DNA of 64,000 nt from Dactylosporangium vinaceum (GCF_019904175.1 NZ_CP061913.1:11036001-11100000); one strand, 5' to 3'; positions 32,152 to 42,047 are shown, counted from the stretch's first letter. Notes: generated from the sequence alone by a model not told the origin. Translations and numbers: made by a program.

Positions 32152-33174
32152 CTACAGCTGCTCGGTCTCGCGGTAGTCGTCGGCGTCGTAGTCCACCTCG
32201 GCGAAGGAGTCCACGACGTGGGCCGGGTCGAACGTCGGGGCGGAGTCCTTCAGACCCAGGCCCATCCCGGCGAGCTTCATCTTGACCTCGTCGATCGACT
32301 TCTGACCGAAATTCCTTATATCGAGGAGGTCTGCTTCCGTACGGCTTATTAGTTCACCGACCGAGTTGATGCCCTCACGCTTGAGGCAGTTGTACGAGCG
32401 GACGGTGAGGTCCAGCTCCTCGATCGGCAGTGCCAGGTCGGCCGCGAGCTGCGCGTCCTGCGGCGAGGGGCCGATGTCGATGCCCTCGGCCGTCTCGTCC
32501 AGCTCGCGGGCGAGGCCGAAGAGCTCCACCAGCGTCGAGCCGGCCGAGGCCAGCGCGGTGCGCGGGGTCAGCGACGCCTTGGTCTCGACGTCGATGATGA
32601 GCCGGTCGAAGTCGGTGCGCTGCTCGACACGGGTCGCCTCGACGCGGTACGTCACCTTGAGCACCGGCGAGTAGATCGAGTCGACCGGAATGCGCCCGAT
32701 CTCCTGGCCCTGCTGCTTGTTCTGGTTGGCCGTCACGTAGCCACGGCCCCGCTCGACCGTGAGCTCCATGTCGAGGCGGCCCTTGCCGTTGAGCGTGGCC
32801 AGCTTCAGGTCCGGGTTGTGCACGGAGACGCCGGCCGGGGGCTGGATGTCGCCCGCGGTGACGTCGCCCGGGCCCTGCTTGCGCAGGTACATCGAGACGG
32901 GCTCGTCGAGCTCGGAGCTGACGCACAGCTCCTTGATATTCATGACGAGCTCGACCACGTCCTCCTTGACACCGGGGATGGTGGTGAACTCGTGGAGCAC
33001 GCCGTCGATCTTGATGCTGGTGACCGCCGCACCCGGGATCGAGCTGAGCAGGGTGCGCCGCAGCGAGTTGCCGAGGGTGTACCCGAAGCCCGGCTCGAGG
33101 GGCTCGATGGTGAACTTGGACCGGACATCGCTGATGGACTCTTCGGCGAGACTGGGCCGCTGGGAGATGAGCAC
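32152..33174 (-). CDS. rpoA: DNA-directed RNA polymerase subunit alpha
   Basis: The 340-residue alpha subunit nucleates RNA polymerase assembly. The N-terminal domain has [23 protein letters not shown] and [16 protein letters not shown]; the C-terminal domain (from about residue 255) has [17 protein letters not shown], where the 265-type Arg contacts UP elements, and [19 protein letters not shown]. An acidic tail follows. Located between rpsD and rplQ as in most bacteria. Confidence 0.97.
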   Translation of the reverse strand: MLISQRPSLAEESISDVRSKFTIEPLEPGFGYTLGNSLRRTLLSSIPGAAVTSIKIDGVLHEFTTIPGVKEDVVELVMNIKELCVSSELDEPVSMYLRKQGPGDVTAGDIQPPAGVSVHNPDLKLATLNGKGRLDMELTVERGRGYVTANQNKQQGQEIGRIPVDSIYSPVLKVTYRVEATRVEQRTDFDRLIIDVETKASLTPRTALASAGSTLVELFGLARELDETAEGIDIGPSPQDAQLAADLALPIEELDLTVRSYNCLKREGINSVGELISRTEADLLDIRNFGQKSIDEVKMKLAGMGLGLKDSAPTFDPAHVVDSFAEVDYDADDYRETEQL

Positions 33175-33229
33175 GTTCTGTTCCTCCAGTTCGTTGCGCG
33201 CCCGCTATTTGACGCGCTACGGAATCGGC

Positions 33230-33250
33230 GAGGCCCCGCGAGGGGGCCTC
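33230..33250 (-). other. hairpin in the rpsD-rpoA gap
   Basis: GAGGCCCC and GGGGCCTC form a perfect 8-bp stem with a 5-nt loop, 16 nt after the rpsD stop and 56 nt before rpoA. No U-tract follows. It could slow or partly stop transcription, or protect the mRNA end. Confidence 0.5.
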
Positions 33251-33265
33251 CACCGACCTGTGGTG

Positions 33266-33892
33266 CTACTTGCTGTAGAGCTCGACGATGAGCTGCTCCT
33301 GGACCTGGGTGTCGATGACCTGCCGCGCGGGCAGGCTGTGCACCAGGACCTTGAACTCGCTCGGGATGAACTCGAGCCACGCCGGGACGGTCTTGCTGCC
33401 CGCGAGGCCCTGCGCGACCTGGAAGGGGGTGAGCTCCCGCGACTTCTCGCGCACCTGCACGATGTCGTGCTCGCGCAGACGGTACGACGGGATGTCGACC
33501 TTCCGGCCGTTGACCACGATGTGGCCGTGCTTGACGAGCTGGCGGGCCATGTCGCGCGACGACGCCAGGCCGGCGCGGTACACGACGTTGTCCAGCCGCG
33601 ACTCGAGGATGCGCAGCAGCTCCTCACCGGTCTTACCCGGCTTGGACACGGCCTCCTCGTAGTAGCCCGCGAACTGCCGCTCCAGCACGCCGTAGATGCG
33701 GCGGGCCTTCTGCTTCTCGCGCAGCTGCAGGAGGTACTCGGTCTCCTTCGGCCGGCCACGGCCGTGCTGGCCGGGCGGGAAGGGACGCGACTCGAACGGG
33801 CACTTCGGCCCGTCGCACTTGCTGCCCTTGAGGAACAGCTTCATCTTCTCGCGCCGGCAACGGCGGCAGTCGGCACCTGTATAGCGAGCCAT
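33266..33892 (-). CDS. rpsD: 30S ribosomal protein S4
   Basis: S4 is a primary 16S rRNA-binding protein. The 208 residues start MARYTGADCRRCRREKMKLFLKG and keep the N-terminal zinc-type cysteines (Cys9, Cys12, Cys26, Cys31). The S4 RNA-binding domain follows (RLDNVVYRAGLASSRDMARQ, LVKHGHIVVNGRKVDIPSY). In other bacteria S4 represses its own operon; the candidate leader before rpsM would be the place to look. Confidence 0.97.
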   Translation of the reverse strand: MARYTGADCRRCRREKMKLFLKGSKCDGPKCPFESRPFPPGQHGRGRPKETEYLLQLREKQKARRIYGVLERQFAGYYEEAVSKPGKTGEELLRILESRLDNVVYRAGLASSRDMARQLVKHGHIVVNGRKVDIPSYRLREHDIVQVREKSRELTPFQVAQGLAGSKTVPAWLEFIPSEFKVLVHSLPARQVIDTQVQEQLIVELYSK

Positions 33893-33909
33893 GTTCTCTG
33901 TCTCTTCCC

Positions 33910-34320
33910 TTAGACCCGGCGGCGCTTCGGCGGACGGCAGCCGTTGTGCGGCTGCGGCGTGACGTCAGAGATCTGCCCGACCTCCAGGCCGACGGCCTGC
34001 AGCGAACGGATCGCGGTCTCCCGGCCGGAGCCGGGGCCCTTCACGAAGACGTCGACCTTGCGCATGCCGTGCTCCATCGCCCGGCGCGCGGCGGCCTCGG
34101 CGGCCAGCTGCGCGGCGAACGGGGTCGACTTACGCGAGCCCTTGAAACCCACCTGGCCGGCCGAGGCCCAGGAGATGACAGCACCGGTCGGGTCAGTGAT
34201 CGACACGATGGTGTTGTTGAACGTGCTCTTGATGTGCGCCTGCCCGTGGGCGACGTTCTTGCGTTCCTTGCGCCGGACCTTCTTGACAGCGGCCCCACCG
34301 GCGCGAGCCTTCGGCGGCAT
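33910..34320 (-). CDS. rpsK: 30S ribosomal protein S11
   Basis: The 136 residues show the S11 signature ([75 protein letters not shown]). S11 lines the mRNA exit channel on the 30S platform. Short gaps to rpsM (41 nt) and rpsD (17 nt) mark one operon. Confidence 0.97.
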   Translation of the reverse strand: MPPKARAGGAAVKKVRRKERKNVAHGQAHIKSTFNNTIVSITDPTGAVISWASAGQVGFKGSRKSTPFAAQLAAEAAARRAMEHGMRKVDVFVKGPGSGRETAIRSLQAVGLEVGQISDVTPQPHNGCRPPKRRRV

Positions 34321-34361
34321 TCTCTATGCGCTCCTAGATAAGTTTCTGCGTGGACCGGTGG

Positions 34362-34742
34362 TTACTTCTTGCCCGGCTTCTTCTTGCCGGCGACCGTGCG
34401 CTTCGGACCCTTGCGGGTGCGCGCGTTGGTCCGGGTGCGCTGACCGCGCACCGGCAGGCCCTTACGGTGCCGGATGCCCTCGTAACAACCGATCTCAACT
34501 TTGCGGCGGATGTCCGCCTGGACCTCGCGGCGCAGGTCACCTTCGACTTTGTAATTGGCCTCGATGTGGTCGCGCAGCTGCACGACCTCTTCGTCGGTCA
34601 GGTCCCGGGCCCGCTTGTTCGGGTCGATGCCGGTGGCGGCCAGGGTTTCGACAGCGCGCGTACGCCCGATGCCGAAGATGTAGGTAAGTGCGATCTCCGT
34701 GCGCTTGTCGCGCGGGAGATCAACACCGACGAGACGTGCCAT
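34362..34742 (-). CDS. rpsM: 30S ribosomal protein S13
   Basis: The 126 residues start [20 protein letters not shown] and contain [19 protein letters not shown] and the basic C-terminal tail [21 protein letters not shown]13 bridges 30S head and 50S and touches tRNA. It is the first gene of the alpha-operon block, preceded by a 169-nt gap with hairpins. Confidence 0.97.
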   Translation of the reverse strand: MARLVGVDLPRDKRTEIALTYIFGIGRTRAVETLAATGIDPNKRARDLTDEEVVQLRDHIEANYKVEGDLRREVQADIRRKVEIGCYEGIRHRKGLPVRGQRTRTNARTRKGPKRTVAGKKKPGKK

Positions 34743-34789
34743 AGGTGGGCGTGCTCCTCAAGTGTGCGGAGGTCTGTGCCCACTCCACT

Positions 34790-34809
34790 CCCGTCTGCCC
34801 ACAGACGGG
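34790..34809 (-). other. hairpin in the rpmJ-rpsM leader
   Basis: CCCGTCTG and CAGACGGG form a perfect 8-bp stem with a 4-nt loop within the 169-nt gap between rpmJ and rpsM. A shorter CCCGG/CCGGG stem lies just beside it (about 34811-34826). It may belong to a structured alpha-operon leader. Confidence 0.5.
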
Positions 34810-34911
34810 CCCCGGCCTCCGACCGGGGGTGCAGCCCCACGCGCGCCTCACCTTTCGGTGGGCGAGCCCGAGGCTGGAACGGGCTTACTACAAAAAGCGG
34901 GTGCCGGGGAC

Positions 34912-35028
34912 TCAGCCCTGGCGCTGCTTGTGGCGCGGGTCGGTGCTGCAGATGATCATGACCCGGCCGTGCCGCCGGATGACCCGGCAGTTGTTGCAGA
35001 TCCGCTTGACGCTCGGCTTGACCTTCAC
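34912..35028 (-). CDS. rpmJ: 50S ribosomal protein L36
   Basis: A 38-residue protein reading [20 protein letters not shown] and ending [13 protein letters not shown]. The zinc ligands Cys11, Cys14, Cys27 and His33 are present, so this is the zinc-binding (C+) form. It starts with GTG, 83 nt after infA. A very small gene, but sequence and position are unmistakable. Confidence 0.96.
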   Translation of the reverse strand: MKVKPSVKRICNNCRVIRRHGRVMIICSTDPRHKQRQG

Positions 35029-35111
35029 GGTTTGCCTAACTCTCGCTGCGCGCGCACTCGTACGAGCGGGCACGACAGAACCCGACCGTTATTTTGGGTA
35101 CCGACACCGAA

Positions 35112-35333
35112 TTACTTGTAGCGGTAGACGATGCGCCCGCGAGTGAGGTCGTAGGGCGAGAGCTCCACGACAACACGGTCCTCGGGCAGGATGCGGATGT
35201 AGTGCTGCCGCATCTTGCCGCTGATGTGCGCCAAGACCTTGTGGCCATTGGCGAGCTCCACCCGGAACATCGCGTTCGGAAGTGGCTCGATCACTCGGCC
35301 CTCGATCTCGATGGCCCCGTCTTTCTTCGGCAT
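35112..35333 (-). CDS. infA: translation initiation factor IF-1
   Basis: IF-1 binds the 30S A site during initiation. The 73 residues start [20 protein letters not shown] and show the S1-like OB fold ([39 protein letters not shown]). The ATG follows GGAGG 4 nt upstream. A candidate promoter lies 150 nt upstream. Confidence 0.97.
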   Translation of the reverse strand: MPKKDGAIEIEGRVIEPLPNAMFRVELANGHKVLAHISGKMRQHYIRILPEDRVVVELSPYDLTRGRIVYRYK

Positions 35334-35384
35334 GTCCTCCGCTACCTGACATCGGGTCTGGTGGTCGGCGATCGTGTCCATTTT

Positions 35385-35406
35385 CTCAGGGCTTTGGAGC
35401 CCTGAG
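35385..35406. other. hairpin in the infA leader
   Basis: CTCAGGGCT and AGCCCTGAG form a perfect 9-bp stem with a TTGG loop, between the candidate infA promoter and infA. On the minus strand it is followed by AAAA, not a U-tract, so it is not a terminator for this strand. Confidence 0.45.
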
Positions 35407-35480
35407 CCAGCCGCGGCTCCGGTCACACCACTAGAAGCGCGTGGAGGCATGCCGGAGTGGACGCGATGCGCCAATCGGCA

Positions 35481-35509
35481 AGTCTACGCGTGCGATCCCC
35501 CAGCACCAA
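35481..35509 (-). promoter_or_regulatory. candidate infA promoter
   Basis: On the minus strand TTGGTG and TAGACT are 17 nt apart, just downstream of the DUF1707 gene stop. The predicted leader to infA is about 140 nt and contains the hairpin at 35385-35406. Confidence 0.45.
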
Positions 35510-35520
35510 ATCGAGGTCAC

Positions 35521-36015
35521 CTAGCTGTCGCGATACCGCTGCTGACGACCGTTCTCGGTGCTGCTACCCAGGACTTTGACGGAGAACGTCGATGCGAGGA
35601 GCACCGCGCCCCACGGCCCGGCGACCCACATCGGCCAGAAGTAGACGGGCTCGCCGGCGGAGACGCTCACCAGGGCCCAAATGACCACGTTCACCGAGAC
35701 GGCGACGAGCCAGGCGCTCCAGATGCCGATGAGCCAGCGCGGGTTGCTCTTGTCGGAGGGGTCGGCCCGCTCGTCGGGGTCGTCGACGAACGGCTCCTTC
35801 GGCTCCAGCTGCGAACTGCCGACGGGGTGGAAGCCGGGCAGGTCCTTGAGGATGCCGTCCAGGTCGCCGTAGGTGCGCGCGGCGTAGGCGTCCTTGAGCC
35901 GGTCGTCGTACTCCCCGAGCGACAGCCGGCCCTCGTCGAGCGCCGCCTTGAGGCGCTCGGCCACGAACTGGCGGTCCACGTCGGCCGCGCGCAGGTTTTC
36001 CCGCCGGTCTGCCAC
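35521..36015 (-). CDS. DUF1707 protein with two membrane segments
   Basis: The 164-residue protein has an N-terminal DUF1707 domain (NLRAADVDRQFVAERLKAAL, EGRLSLGEYDDRLKDAYAAR), an acidic linker and two hydrophobic helices (about residues 93-115 and 122-143). The GTG at 36015 has AAAGGGGGAG just upstream and gives MADRRENLRA; an upstream ATG is less likely. It lies between map and infA, where ribosomal operons seldom carry a membrane protein. Function unknown. Confidence 0.85.
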   Translation of the reverse strand: MADRRENLRAADVDRQFVAERLKAALDEGRLSLGEYDDRLKDAYAARTYGDLDGILKDLPGFHPVGSSQLEPKEPFVDDPDERADPSDKSNPRWLIGIWSAWLVAVSVNVVIWALVSVSAGEPVYFWPMWVAGPWGAVLLASTFSVKVLGSSTENGRQQRYRDS

Positions 36016-36084
36016 TGCTCCCCCTTTGGACGCTGCACCCATCATCGCAGCCTGGCCACAGGGGGCTCTACCCCGGCAATACCC

Positions 36085-36930
36085 CTACTCGGAGGCCCCG
36101 ACAGGCTCACGGGCCGTCACCAGGTCGCCGAGGTGGGCCCGCCCGCCGTCGTGGGCGGTCGTCACCCAGACGCCGTCGTCACAGAAGGCCATCGTGTGCT
36201 CGACGTGGGCGGCCACGGAGCCGTCGACCGTCACCACCGTCCACCCGTCGTCGAGCTCGGCCACCTTCGGCTTGCCCTTGGTGATCATGGGCTCGATCGC
36301 CAGCGCCATGCCGGGGCGCAGCATGGGGCCCTTGCCCGGGCGTCCGGAGTTCTGCACGAACGGGTCCTGGTGCATCGCGCTGCCGATGCCGTGGCCGCCG
36401 TAGCCCTCGACGATGCCGTAGCGGCCGGCCTTGCGGATTGTCGACTGGATGGCGAACGAGATGTCGGTGAGCCGCCCCTTGCCGGATCGGGCCCCACGCG
36501 CGGCGGCGGCGATGCCGGCCCACATGGCATCCTCGGCAACACGCACGAGCCGAAGCAGATCCGGGTCTACCGCCCCGACGCCGACGGTGATCGCGGCGTC
36601 CCCATGCCAGCCGTCGAGGTCGGCGCCGCAGTCGATCGAGATGAGGTCCCCTTCCCGCAGCACCTGCCGCGGGCTCGGGATCGCGTGCACGACCTGGTCG
36701 TTCACCGAGGAGCAGATCGAGGCCGGATAGCCGTGGTACCCCTTGAAGGACGGCACGGCACCAGCGGCGCGGATGGTCTCCTCGGCGATGCGGTCCAGGT
36801 CGGCGGTGGACACCCCGGGCGCGACCGCGGCGCGCATCCGGGCCAGCGCATCGGCGACGACAAGCCCGGCCCGGCGCATGTGGCCGATCTCCTCGGGCGT
36901 CTTGAGCTCGATCTCCATGTGGTGCGCCAT
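36085..36930 (-). CDS. map: methionine aminopeptidase type I
   Basis: Removes the initiator Met from nascent proteins. The 281 residues include the five metal ligands in [12 protein letters not shown] (two Asp), [12 protein letters not shown] (His), AIEPMI (Glu) and the C-terminal EHTMAF (Glu), and the [13 protein letters not shown] substrate loop. The N-terminus [15 protein letters not shown] starts at 36930; an internal ATG (36918) would shorten it by four residues. It follows adk by 22 nt. Confidence 0.95.
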   Translation of the reverse strand: MAHHMEIELKTPEEIGHMRRAGLVVADALARMRAAVAPGVSTADLDRIAEETIRAAGAVPSFKGYHGYPASICSSVNDQVVHAIPSPRQVLREGDLISIDCGADLDGWHGDAAITVGVGAVDPDLLRLVRVAEDAMWAGIAAAARGARSGKGRLTDISFAIQSTIRKAGRYGIVEGYGGHGIGSAMHQDPFVQNSGRPGKGPMLRPGMALAIEPMITKGKPKVAELDDGWTVVTVDGSVAAHVEHTMAFCDDGVWVTTAHDGGRAHLGDLVTAREPVGASE

Positions 36931-36952
36931 CTGAAACTTACCGCCGCTGTGC

Positions 36953-37606
36953 TCAGGCGCCGTAGGAACGGAGGGCGTCGATCGCGCGCACGGTGATGTC
37001 CTCGACCGGACCCGTCGCGTCGATGCCCACCAGCTTGCCCTGTGCGCCGTAGTAGTCCACCAGCGGCGACGTGTCACGCGCGTAGACCTTCAGCCGCTCG
37101 GCGATGGTCTCGGCCTTGTCGTCGTCGCGCTGGAACAGCTCGCCGCCGCAGCGGTCGCACACACCGTCGTGCGTCGGCGCGTCGAACTCGACGTGCCAGA
37201 TCTTCCCGCAGCCACGGCAGGTCCGCCGGCCCGAGAGCCGGCGGATGACCTCTTCGTTCTCCACGACGAGCTCGAGCACGATGTCGAGCCCGGTGCCCAG
37301 GTCGGCCAGCAGCTTGTCGAGCGCGTTGGCCTGCGGCACGGTGCGGGGGAAGCCGTCGAGCAGGAAGCCGTCGGTCGCGTCGCCCTCGCTGAGCCGGTCG
37401 GACACCATGTTGATGGTGACCTCGTCCGGCACCAGCTGGCCGGCGTCCATGTACCGCTTCGCCTCGACGCCGAGCGGGGTCCCCTGCCCGACGTTGGCCC
37501 GGAAGATGTCACCGGTCGAGATTTTGGGCACGGCGAGGTGCGCGGCGATGTACTCGGCCTGGGTCCCCTTGCCCGCCCCGGGGGGACCTACCAGCACCAG
37601 CCTCAC
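36953..37606 (-). CDS. adk: adenylate kinase
   Basis: Interconverts AMP, ATP and ADP in the cytoplasm. The 217 residues have the P-loop GPPGAGKGT (7-15), the AMP-binding DGFPRT motif and a long LID with two CxxC pairs ([14 protein letters not shown]), the zinc-LID type. The GTG start overlaps the secY stop by one base (TAGTG). Confidence 0.97.
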   Translation of the reverse strand: MRLVLVGPPGAGKGTQAEYIAAHLAVPKISTGDIFRANVGQGTPLGVEAKRYMDAGQLVPDEVTINMVSDRLSEGDATDGFLLDGFPRTVPQANALDKLLADLGTGLDIVLELVVENEEVIRRLSGRRTCRGCGKIWHVEFDAPTHDGVCDRCGGELFQRDDDKAETIAERLKVYARDTSPLVDYYGAQGKLVGIDATGPVEDITVRAIDALRSYGA

Positions 37607-38943
37607 TACCGGAGGAACCCTTCGTAGTTGCGCTGCATCAGCTGGCTCTCGATCTGCTTCACCGTCTCGAGGCCCACACCAACAATAATCAGAACAGCGG
37701 TGCCACCGAACGGGAAGTTCGACAGAGCCTGCGTGCCGCCCACGATCCCGATGAGCAGGTTGGGCAGGATCGAGATGATGCCCAGGTAGAGCGCGCCGGG
37801 AAGGGTGATGCGGCTGAGGATGAAGTCAAGATACTCGGCCGTGGGCTTGCCCGGGCGGATGCCGGGCACGAACCCGCCGTACTTGCGCATGTTGTCCGCC
37901 ACCTCGGTCGGGTTGAAGGTGATGGACACGTAGAAGTACGTGAAGAAGATGATCAACAGGAAGTAGATCGAGATGTGCCAGGCGCTGTTCTGCGGCACGA
38001 TGTTCCGGTTGATCCACAGGATCGTCTTGTTCGTCGAGTCGGTGCCGGCGAACGACGTGATCAGCTGCGGGATGTAGAGCAGCGACGAGGCGAAGATGAC
38101 CGGGATGACGCCCGCCTGGTTGACCTTCAGCGGGATGTAGGTCGAGGTGCCGCCGTACATCCGCCGGCCGATCATCCGCTTCGCGTACTGGACCGGGATG
38201 CGGCGCTGGGCCTGCTCCAGGAAGACCACGAACGCGATGACGACGACGGCCAGGCCGACGATGATGAAGAACGTGGTGCGGTCGTCCTGCCAGATCTGGA
38301 TGCCCTCGAGCGGGAGGCGGGCCGCGATCGAGGTGAAGATGAGGACCGACATGCCGTTGCCGACGCCGCGGTCGGTGACCATCTCACCCAGCCACATGAT
38401 GACGCCGGTGCCGGCGGTCATCGTGATGACGAGCGTGGCGAGCGTCAGCCACATCGGGATGCGGCCGGTGTCCGGGATGATCGGGTAGGTCGACTGGTCA
38501 CACGCGCCGCCGAAGAGCTGGCCGGACCGCGCCAGGGCGACGAACGCCGAGGCCTGCAGGATGCCCAGACCGAGGGTCAGGTAGCGCGTGTACTGGGTGA
38601 TCTTCGCCTGGCCCGACTGGCCTTCCTTGCGCAGCTGCTCCAGGCGCGGGATCACCACCGTCAGGAGCTGCAGGATGATGCTCGCGGTGATGTAGGGCAT
38701 GATGCCCAGTGCGAACACCGACAGCTGGAGGAGCGCTCCACCGGAGAACAGGTTCAACAGGGTGAAGACCTGGTTGTCCTTGCTGTTCTCGACGATGTTG
38801 AGGCACTTCTGCACGTTGCCGTATGACACACCCGGGCTGGGCAGCGTGGCGCCGAGCCGGTAGATGCCGATCATGAGCAACGTGAACAGGATTTTCTTGC
38901 GCAGGTCAGGCGTTCGGAACGCGCTAACAAAGGCGGAGAGCAA
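37606..38943 (-). CDS. secY: preprotein translocase subunit SecY
   Basis: The channel subunit of the Sec translocon, with ten membrane helices in 445 residues. It contains [30 protein letters not shown] and the conserved [23 protein letters not shown] loop. I place the start at TTG (38943): AGGAGG lies 6 nt before it and the product then begins [17 protein letters not shown], the usual SecY N-terminus; the ATG two codons upstream directly abuts the AGGAGG and is too close. It is 197 nt from rplO, an unusually wide gap. Confidence 0.95.
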   Translation of the reverse strand: MLSAFVSAFRTPDLRKKILFTLLMIGIYRLGATLPSPGVSYGNVQKCLNIVENSKDNQVFTLLNLFSGGALLQLSVFALGIMPYITASIILQLLTVVIPRLEQLRKEGQSGQAKITQYTRYLTLGLGILQASAFVALARSGQLFGGACDQSTYPIIPDTGRIPMWLTLATLVITMTAGTGVIMWLGEMVTDRGVGNGMSVLIFTSIAARLPLEGIQIWQDDRTTFFIIVGLAVVVIAFVVFLEQAQRRIPVQYAKRMIGRRMYGGTSTYIPLKVNQAGVIPVIFASSLLYIPQLITSFAGTDSTNKTILWINRNIVPQNSAWHISIYFLLIIFFTYFYVSITFNPTEVADNMRKYGGFVPGIRPGKPTAEYLDFILSRITLPGALYLGIISILPNLLIGIVGGTQALSNFPFGGTAVLIIVGVGLETVKQIESQLMQRNYEGFLR

Positions 38944-39101
38944 CTTCATCCTCCTGCGCAAGGCGGCCGTTCGTTCGGCCGACGAGGTGGGGTCCGGGTG
39001 GTGCCGATGTCACTGACGAAACGTATGAGTCGAGCGTGTTACTGCGCAACGGACTCTAACAGGATGTCCGGGGCACATCACGTCCGGCTTTGAACGCACC
39101 G

Positions 39102-39132
39102 CGTGGCGCCCACCACGTTGGTGGACGCCACG
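39102..39132 (-). other. strong hairpin between rplO and secY
   Basis: A 14-bp stem with one mismatch and a 3-nt loop (CGTGGCGCCCACCA against TGGTGGACGCCACG) lies 9 nt after the rplO stop. No U-tract follows. It may reduce transcription into secY or stabilise the upstream mRNA; secY may have its own start in the remaining 158 nt. Confidence 0.6.
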
Positions 39133-39140
39133 ATAGCGCT

Positions 39141-39599
39141 CTATTCGAGCTCGCCGCCGAGCAGCTTCACGGAACCGCCGGCCGCCGCGATCTTCTCCTT
39201 GGCCGACGCGCTGAACTTGTGCGCGCTGACCTGCAGCTTCACGCCGCCGAGCTCCCCGTCACCGAGGACCTTGACCAGCTCGCCCTTGCGGACGGCGCCG
39301 GCCTGCACGAGCTCGGTCACGCCGACCTCGCCGCCCTGCGGGAAAAGCTCCGCGAGGCGTGCAAGATTCACAACCTGGAACTCGACCCGGTTGCGGTTGC
39401 GGAAGCCCTTGAGCTTCGGCAGGCGCATGTGGAGGGGCATCTGCCCACCCTCGAACGCCGCCGAGATGTTCTTGCGGGCCTTGGAACCCTTGGTACCACG
39501 ACCGGCGGTCTTGCCCTTGGAGCCCTCACCGCGACCCACACGGGTCTTCTCGGTCTTGGCGCCGGGGGCCGGCCGCAGGTGGTGCAGCTTGATGGTCAT
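39141..39599 (-). CDS. rplO: 50S ribosomal protein L15
   Basis: The 152 residues start [20 protein letters not shown] and carry the Gly/Lys-rich [19 protein letters not shown] segment and [20 protein letters not shown]. The ATG at 39599 is preferred; a longer in-frame start lies inside rpmD. It is 4 nt from rpmD. Confidence 0.96.
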   Translation of the reverse strand: MTIKLHHLRPAPGAKTEKTRVGRGEGSKGKTAGRGTKGSKARKNISAAFEGGQMPLHMRLPKLKGFRNRNRVEFQVVNLARLAELFPQGGEVGVTELVQAGAVRKGELVKVLGDGELGGVKLQVSAHKFSASAKEKIAAAGGSVKLLGGELE

Positions 39600-39603
39600 G
39601 GAA

Positions 39604-39786
39604 TTACTCCACCTCTTCAACCGCGACGAGGTGCGACACGGTGTGGATCATGCCGCGGATCTCCGGGCGATCCTCCTTGACGACCACGTCGCGGATCCGC
39701 TTCAGGCCGAGCGAGCGCAGCGTGTCGCGCTGGTTCTGCTTGCCGCCGATCTCGGACCGGATCTGGGTCACCTTGAGACGGGCCAT
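39604..39786 (-). CDS. rpmD: 50S ribosomal protein L30
   Basis: A 60-residue protein, [20 protein letters not shown] followed by [19 protein letters not shown] and [16 protein letters not shown], which is L30 at its usual length. It starts 2 nt after the rpsE stop; the frame continues upstream without support. Confidence 0.96.
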   Translation of the reverse strand: MARLKVTQIRSEIGGKQNQRDTLRSLGLKRIRDVVVKEDRPEIRGMIHTVSHLVAVEEVE

Positions 39787-39788
39787 GG

Positions 39789-40415
39789 TTACGCACCCGC
39801 CCCGGCGCGCGCGGCCAGCATCGCGGCCGGCGCAACATCCTCGACCGGCAGGCCGCGGCGCGCGGCCACGGCCTCCGGGGACTCGAGCTTCTTCAGCGCC
39901 GCCACCGTCGCGTGGACGATGTTGATGGCGTTGGAGGAGCCGAGGCTCTTGGAGAGCACGTCGTGGATGCCCGCGCACTCCAGAACGGCGCGGACCGGGC
40001 CACCGGCGATGACGCCCGTACCGGCGGAGGCCGGCTTGAGCAGCACGACACCGGCCGCGTCCTCGCCGATCACCGGGTGCGGGATGGTCGCCGCGAGCCG
40101 CGGAACCTTGAAGAAGTGCTTCTTGGCCTCCTCGACGCCCTTGGCGATGGCCGCGGGCACCTCCTTGGCCTTTCCGTAGCCGACGCCGACCGTGCCGTCA
40201 CCGTCGCCGACGATGACCAGGGCGGTGAAGCTGAAGCGACGACCACCCTTCACGACCTTGGCGACACGGTTGATCGCGACGACCCGCTCGAGGTGGGGGG
40301 TCTTCTCGGCGGGCGCGTTGCCACGGCCGCCACCCTCACGACGATTCTCGCGACGGCCGCCACCACCTTCATTGGTGTTACCGGACCCGCCGCCCCTGCG
40401 CTGAGGACCAGGCAT
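39789..40415 (-). CDS. rpsE: 30S ribosomal protein S5
   Basis: S5 acts in decoding fidelity. The 208 residues have a Gly/Arg/Asn-rich N-terminal extension of about 35 residues, then [39 protein letters not shown]-type core (seen as [20 protein letters not shown]) and [19 protein letters not shown]. The KGGRRFSF loop that can mutate to spectinomycin resistance is of normal sequence. Confidence 0.96.
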   Translation of the reverse strand: MPGPQRRGGGSGNTNEGGGGRRENRREGGGRGNAPAEKTPHLERVVAINRVAKVVKGGRRFSFTALVIVGDGDGTVGVGYGKAKEVPAAIAKGVEEAKKHFFKVPRLAATIPHPVIGEDAAGVVLLKPASAGTGVIAGGPVRAVLECAGIHDVLSKSLGSSNAINIVHATVAALKKLESPEAVAARRGLPVEDVAPAAMLAARAGAGA

Positions 40416-40429
40416 GAACGCTTCTCCTT

Positions 40430-40825
40430 CTAGAACTCGAGTCCGGCTTCGCGGGCGGCGGTTGCCAGAGCCGCGATGCGGCCGGCGTACCTGTTGCCAC
40501 CACGGTCGAAGACGACCTTGCCGACACCCGCGGCCTTCGCCCGCTCGGCGAGGAGGGTGCCGACCTTAGCGGCCTGCGCCTTCTTGTCGCCGTCGGTGCC
40601 ACGGATGGTCGCGTCGAGCGTCGATGCCGAGGCCAGCGTGTGGCCCTTGATGTCGTCGACGATCTGCGCGGTGATGTTGCGCAGTGAGCGGGTGACGACC
40701 AAGCGGGGACGCTCGGCGGTGCCACCGACGTGCTTGCGGATGCGGAAGTGCCGGCGAGCCCGCCCCGTGCGGCGCGCGGAGGCAACGCCACCGGAGTTGC
40801 GGCGCTTGAGCAGCGTGGCGCTCAT
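40430..40825 (-). CDS. rplR: 50S ribosomal protein L18
   Basis: L18 binds 5S rRNA. The 131 residues include [39 protein letters not shown] and the C-terminal [20 protein letters not shown]. It overlaps rplF by 4 nt. Confidence 0.96.
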   Translation of the reverse strand: MSATLLKRRNSGGVASARRTGRARRHFRIRKHVGGTAERPRLVVTRSLRNITAQIVDDIKGHTLASASTLDATIRGTDGDKKAQAAKVGTLLAERAKAAGVGKVVFDRGGNRYAGRIAALATAAREAGLEF

Positions 40826-41364
40826 TTCTTACCAGCCTTTCCGGCCTTGCGGCGGATGACCTCGCCCTGGTACCGCACGCCCTTGCCCTTGTACGGCTCC
40901 GGCGGGCGAATCTTGCGGATGTTGGCGGCGACCTCACCGACCTGCTGCTTGTCGATGCCGGCGATGTGGAACACCGTCGGCTTCTCGACCGTGAAGGTGA
41001 TGCCGGGCGGCGGCGTCACCAGGACCGGGTGCGAGAACCCGAGCGCGAACTCGAGGTCGGCGCCCTTGGCCGTGACGCGGTAACCGGTGCCGGCGATCTC
41101 CAGGCTCTTGCGGTACCCCTCGGTCACGCCGACCACCATGTTGGAGACAAGCGTGCGGGAGAGCCCGTGCAGCTCCTTGGACTTCCGCTCGTCGTCGGGG
41201 CGGACGACGCTGTACGTGCCGTCCTCGGCCCGCTCGATCGTGATCGGCTCGGCGAGCGTGTGGCTCAGCTGCCCCTTGGGGCCCTTGACGGTGACGACCG
41301 GGCCGTCGACCTTGATGTCGACGCCCGAGGGCACCGTGATCGGCTTACGTCCGATTCGAGACAT
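40822..41364 (-). CDS. rplF: 50S ribosomal protein L6
   Basis: The 180 residues start [20 protein letters not shown] and contain [32 protein letters not shown] and the C-terminal [20 protein letters not shown], all typical of L6. Confidence 0.97.
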   Translation of the reverse strand: MSRIGRKPITVPSGVDIKVDGPVVTVKGPKGQLSHTLAEPITIERAEDGTYSVVRPDDERKSKELHGLSRTLVSNMVVGVTEGYRKSLEIAGTGYRVTAKGADLEFALGFSHPVLVTPPPGITFTVEKPTVFHIAGIDKQQVGEVAANIRKIRPPEPYKGKGVRYQGEVIRRKAGKAGKK

Positions 41365-41377
41365 GTGATGCCTTCCC

Positions 41378-41785
41378 TTACCAGACGTAGGCGAGGACTT
41401 CCCCGCCCACCCCTCGCTTGCGGGCCTGCTTGTCGGTCAGGAGGCCCTGGGACGTCGAGATGATGGCCACACCGAGACCACCGAGCACGCGCGGCATCTC
41501 GACCGACTTCGCGTAAACGCGGAGGCCGGGCTTCGACACGCGACGGATGCCGGCGAGGCTGCGCTCACGGTTCTGGCCGTACTTGAGGTCGACGACAAGG
41601 GTCTTGCCGACCTTGCCCTCTTCCGGCTCCTGAACCAGCCACGCGGATACGTAGCCCTCGGTCTTGAGCACCTCGGCGATGTTCGCCTTGATCTTCGAAT
41701 AGGGCATCGACACCCGGTCGTGGTACGCCTGGTTGGCGTTACGCAGACGGGTCAGCATGTCTGCGATCGGGTCGGTCATGGTCAT
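41378..41785 (-). CDS. rpsH: 30S ribosomal protein S8
   Basis: The 135 residues have [40 protein letters not shown] and the closing [22 protein letters not shown]. Two ATGs, six bases apart, could start it ([10 protein letters not shown] or MTDPIADM); the first is reported. S8 represses the spc operon in E. coli; no matching site was identified here. Confidence 0.96.
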   Translation of the reverse strand: MTMTDPIADMLTRLRNANQAYHDRVSMPYSKIKANIAEVLKTEGYVSAWLVQEPEEGKVGKTLVVDLKYGQNRERSLAGIRRVSKPGLRVYAKSVEMPRVLGGLGVAIISTSQGLLTDKQARKRGVGGEVLAYVW

Positions 41786-41848
41786 GTGTTTGTCAGCCTT
41801 TCTCGCCGCGGTTCCGCACCGGGTCGGTGGGCCTGCGGCGAAGGAGGA

Positions 41849-42034
41849 TTACCAGGAAGCCTTGGAAACGCCGGGCAGTTCACCACGGTGCGCCATCTCA
41901 CGGATGCACACGCGGCACAGGCCGAACTTGCGGTACACGGCCTTCGGCCGGCCACAGCGCTGGCAGCGGGTGTATGCGCGAACCGCGAACTTGGGCTTCG
42001 CGGCGGCCTTGAGGACAAGGGCTCTCTTCGCCAT
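41849..42034 (-). CDS. rpsZ: 30S ribosomal protein S14 type Z
   Basis: The 61-residue short, zinc-binding S14: [20 protein letters not shown], then [20 protein letters not shown] and [18 protein letters not shown]. The two CxxC pairs hold zinc. It is the only S14 in this window; a non-zinc form could exist elsewhere. Confidence 0.97.
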   Translation of the reverse strand: MAKRALVLKAAAKPKFAVRAYTRCQRCGRPKAVYRKFGLCRVCIREMAHRGELPGVSKASW

Positions 42035-42047
42035 GGGTCAGTTCTCC

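Noticed and set aside
35385-35406. Terminator of the DUF1707 gene
   Set aside because: The stem is good but is followed on the minus strand by AAAA and lies after the candidate infA promoter; listed only as a hairpin.
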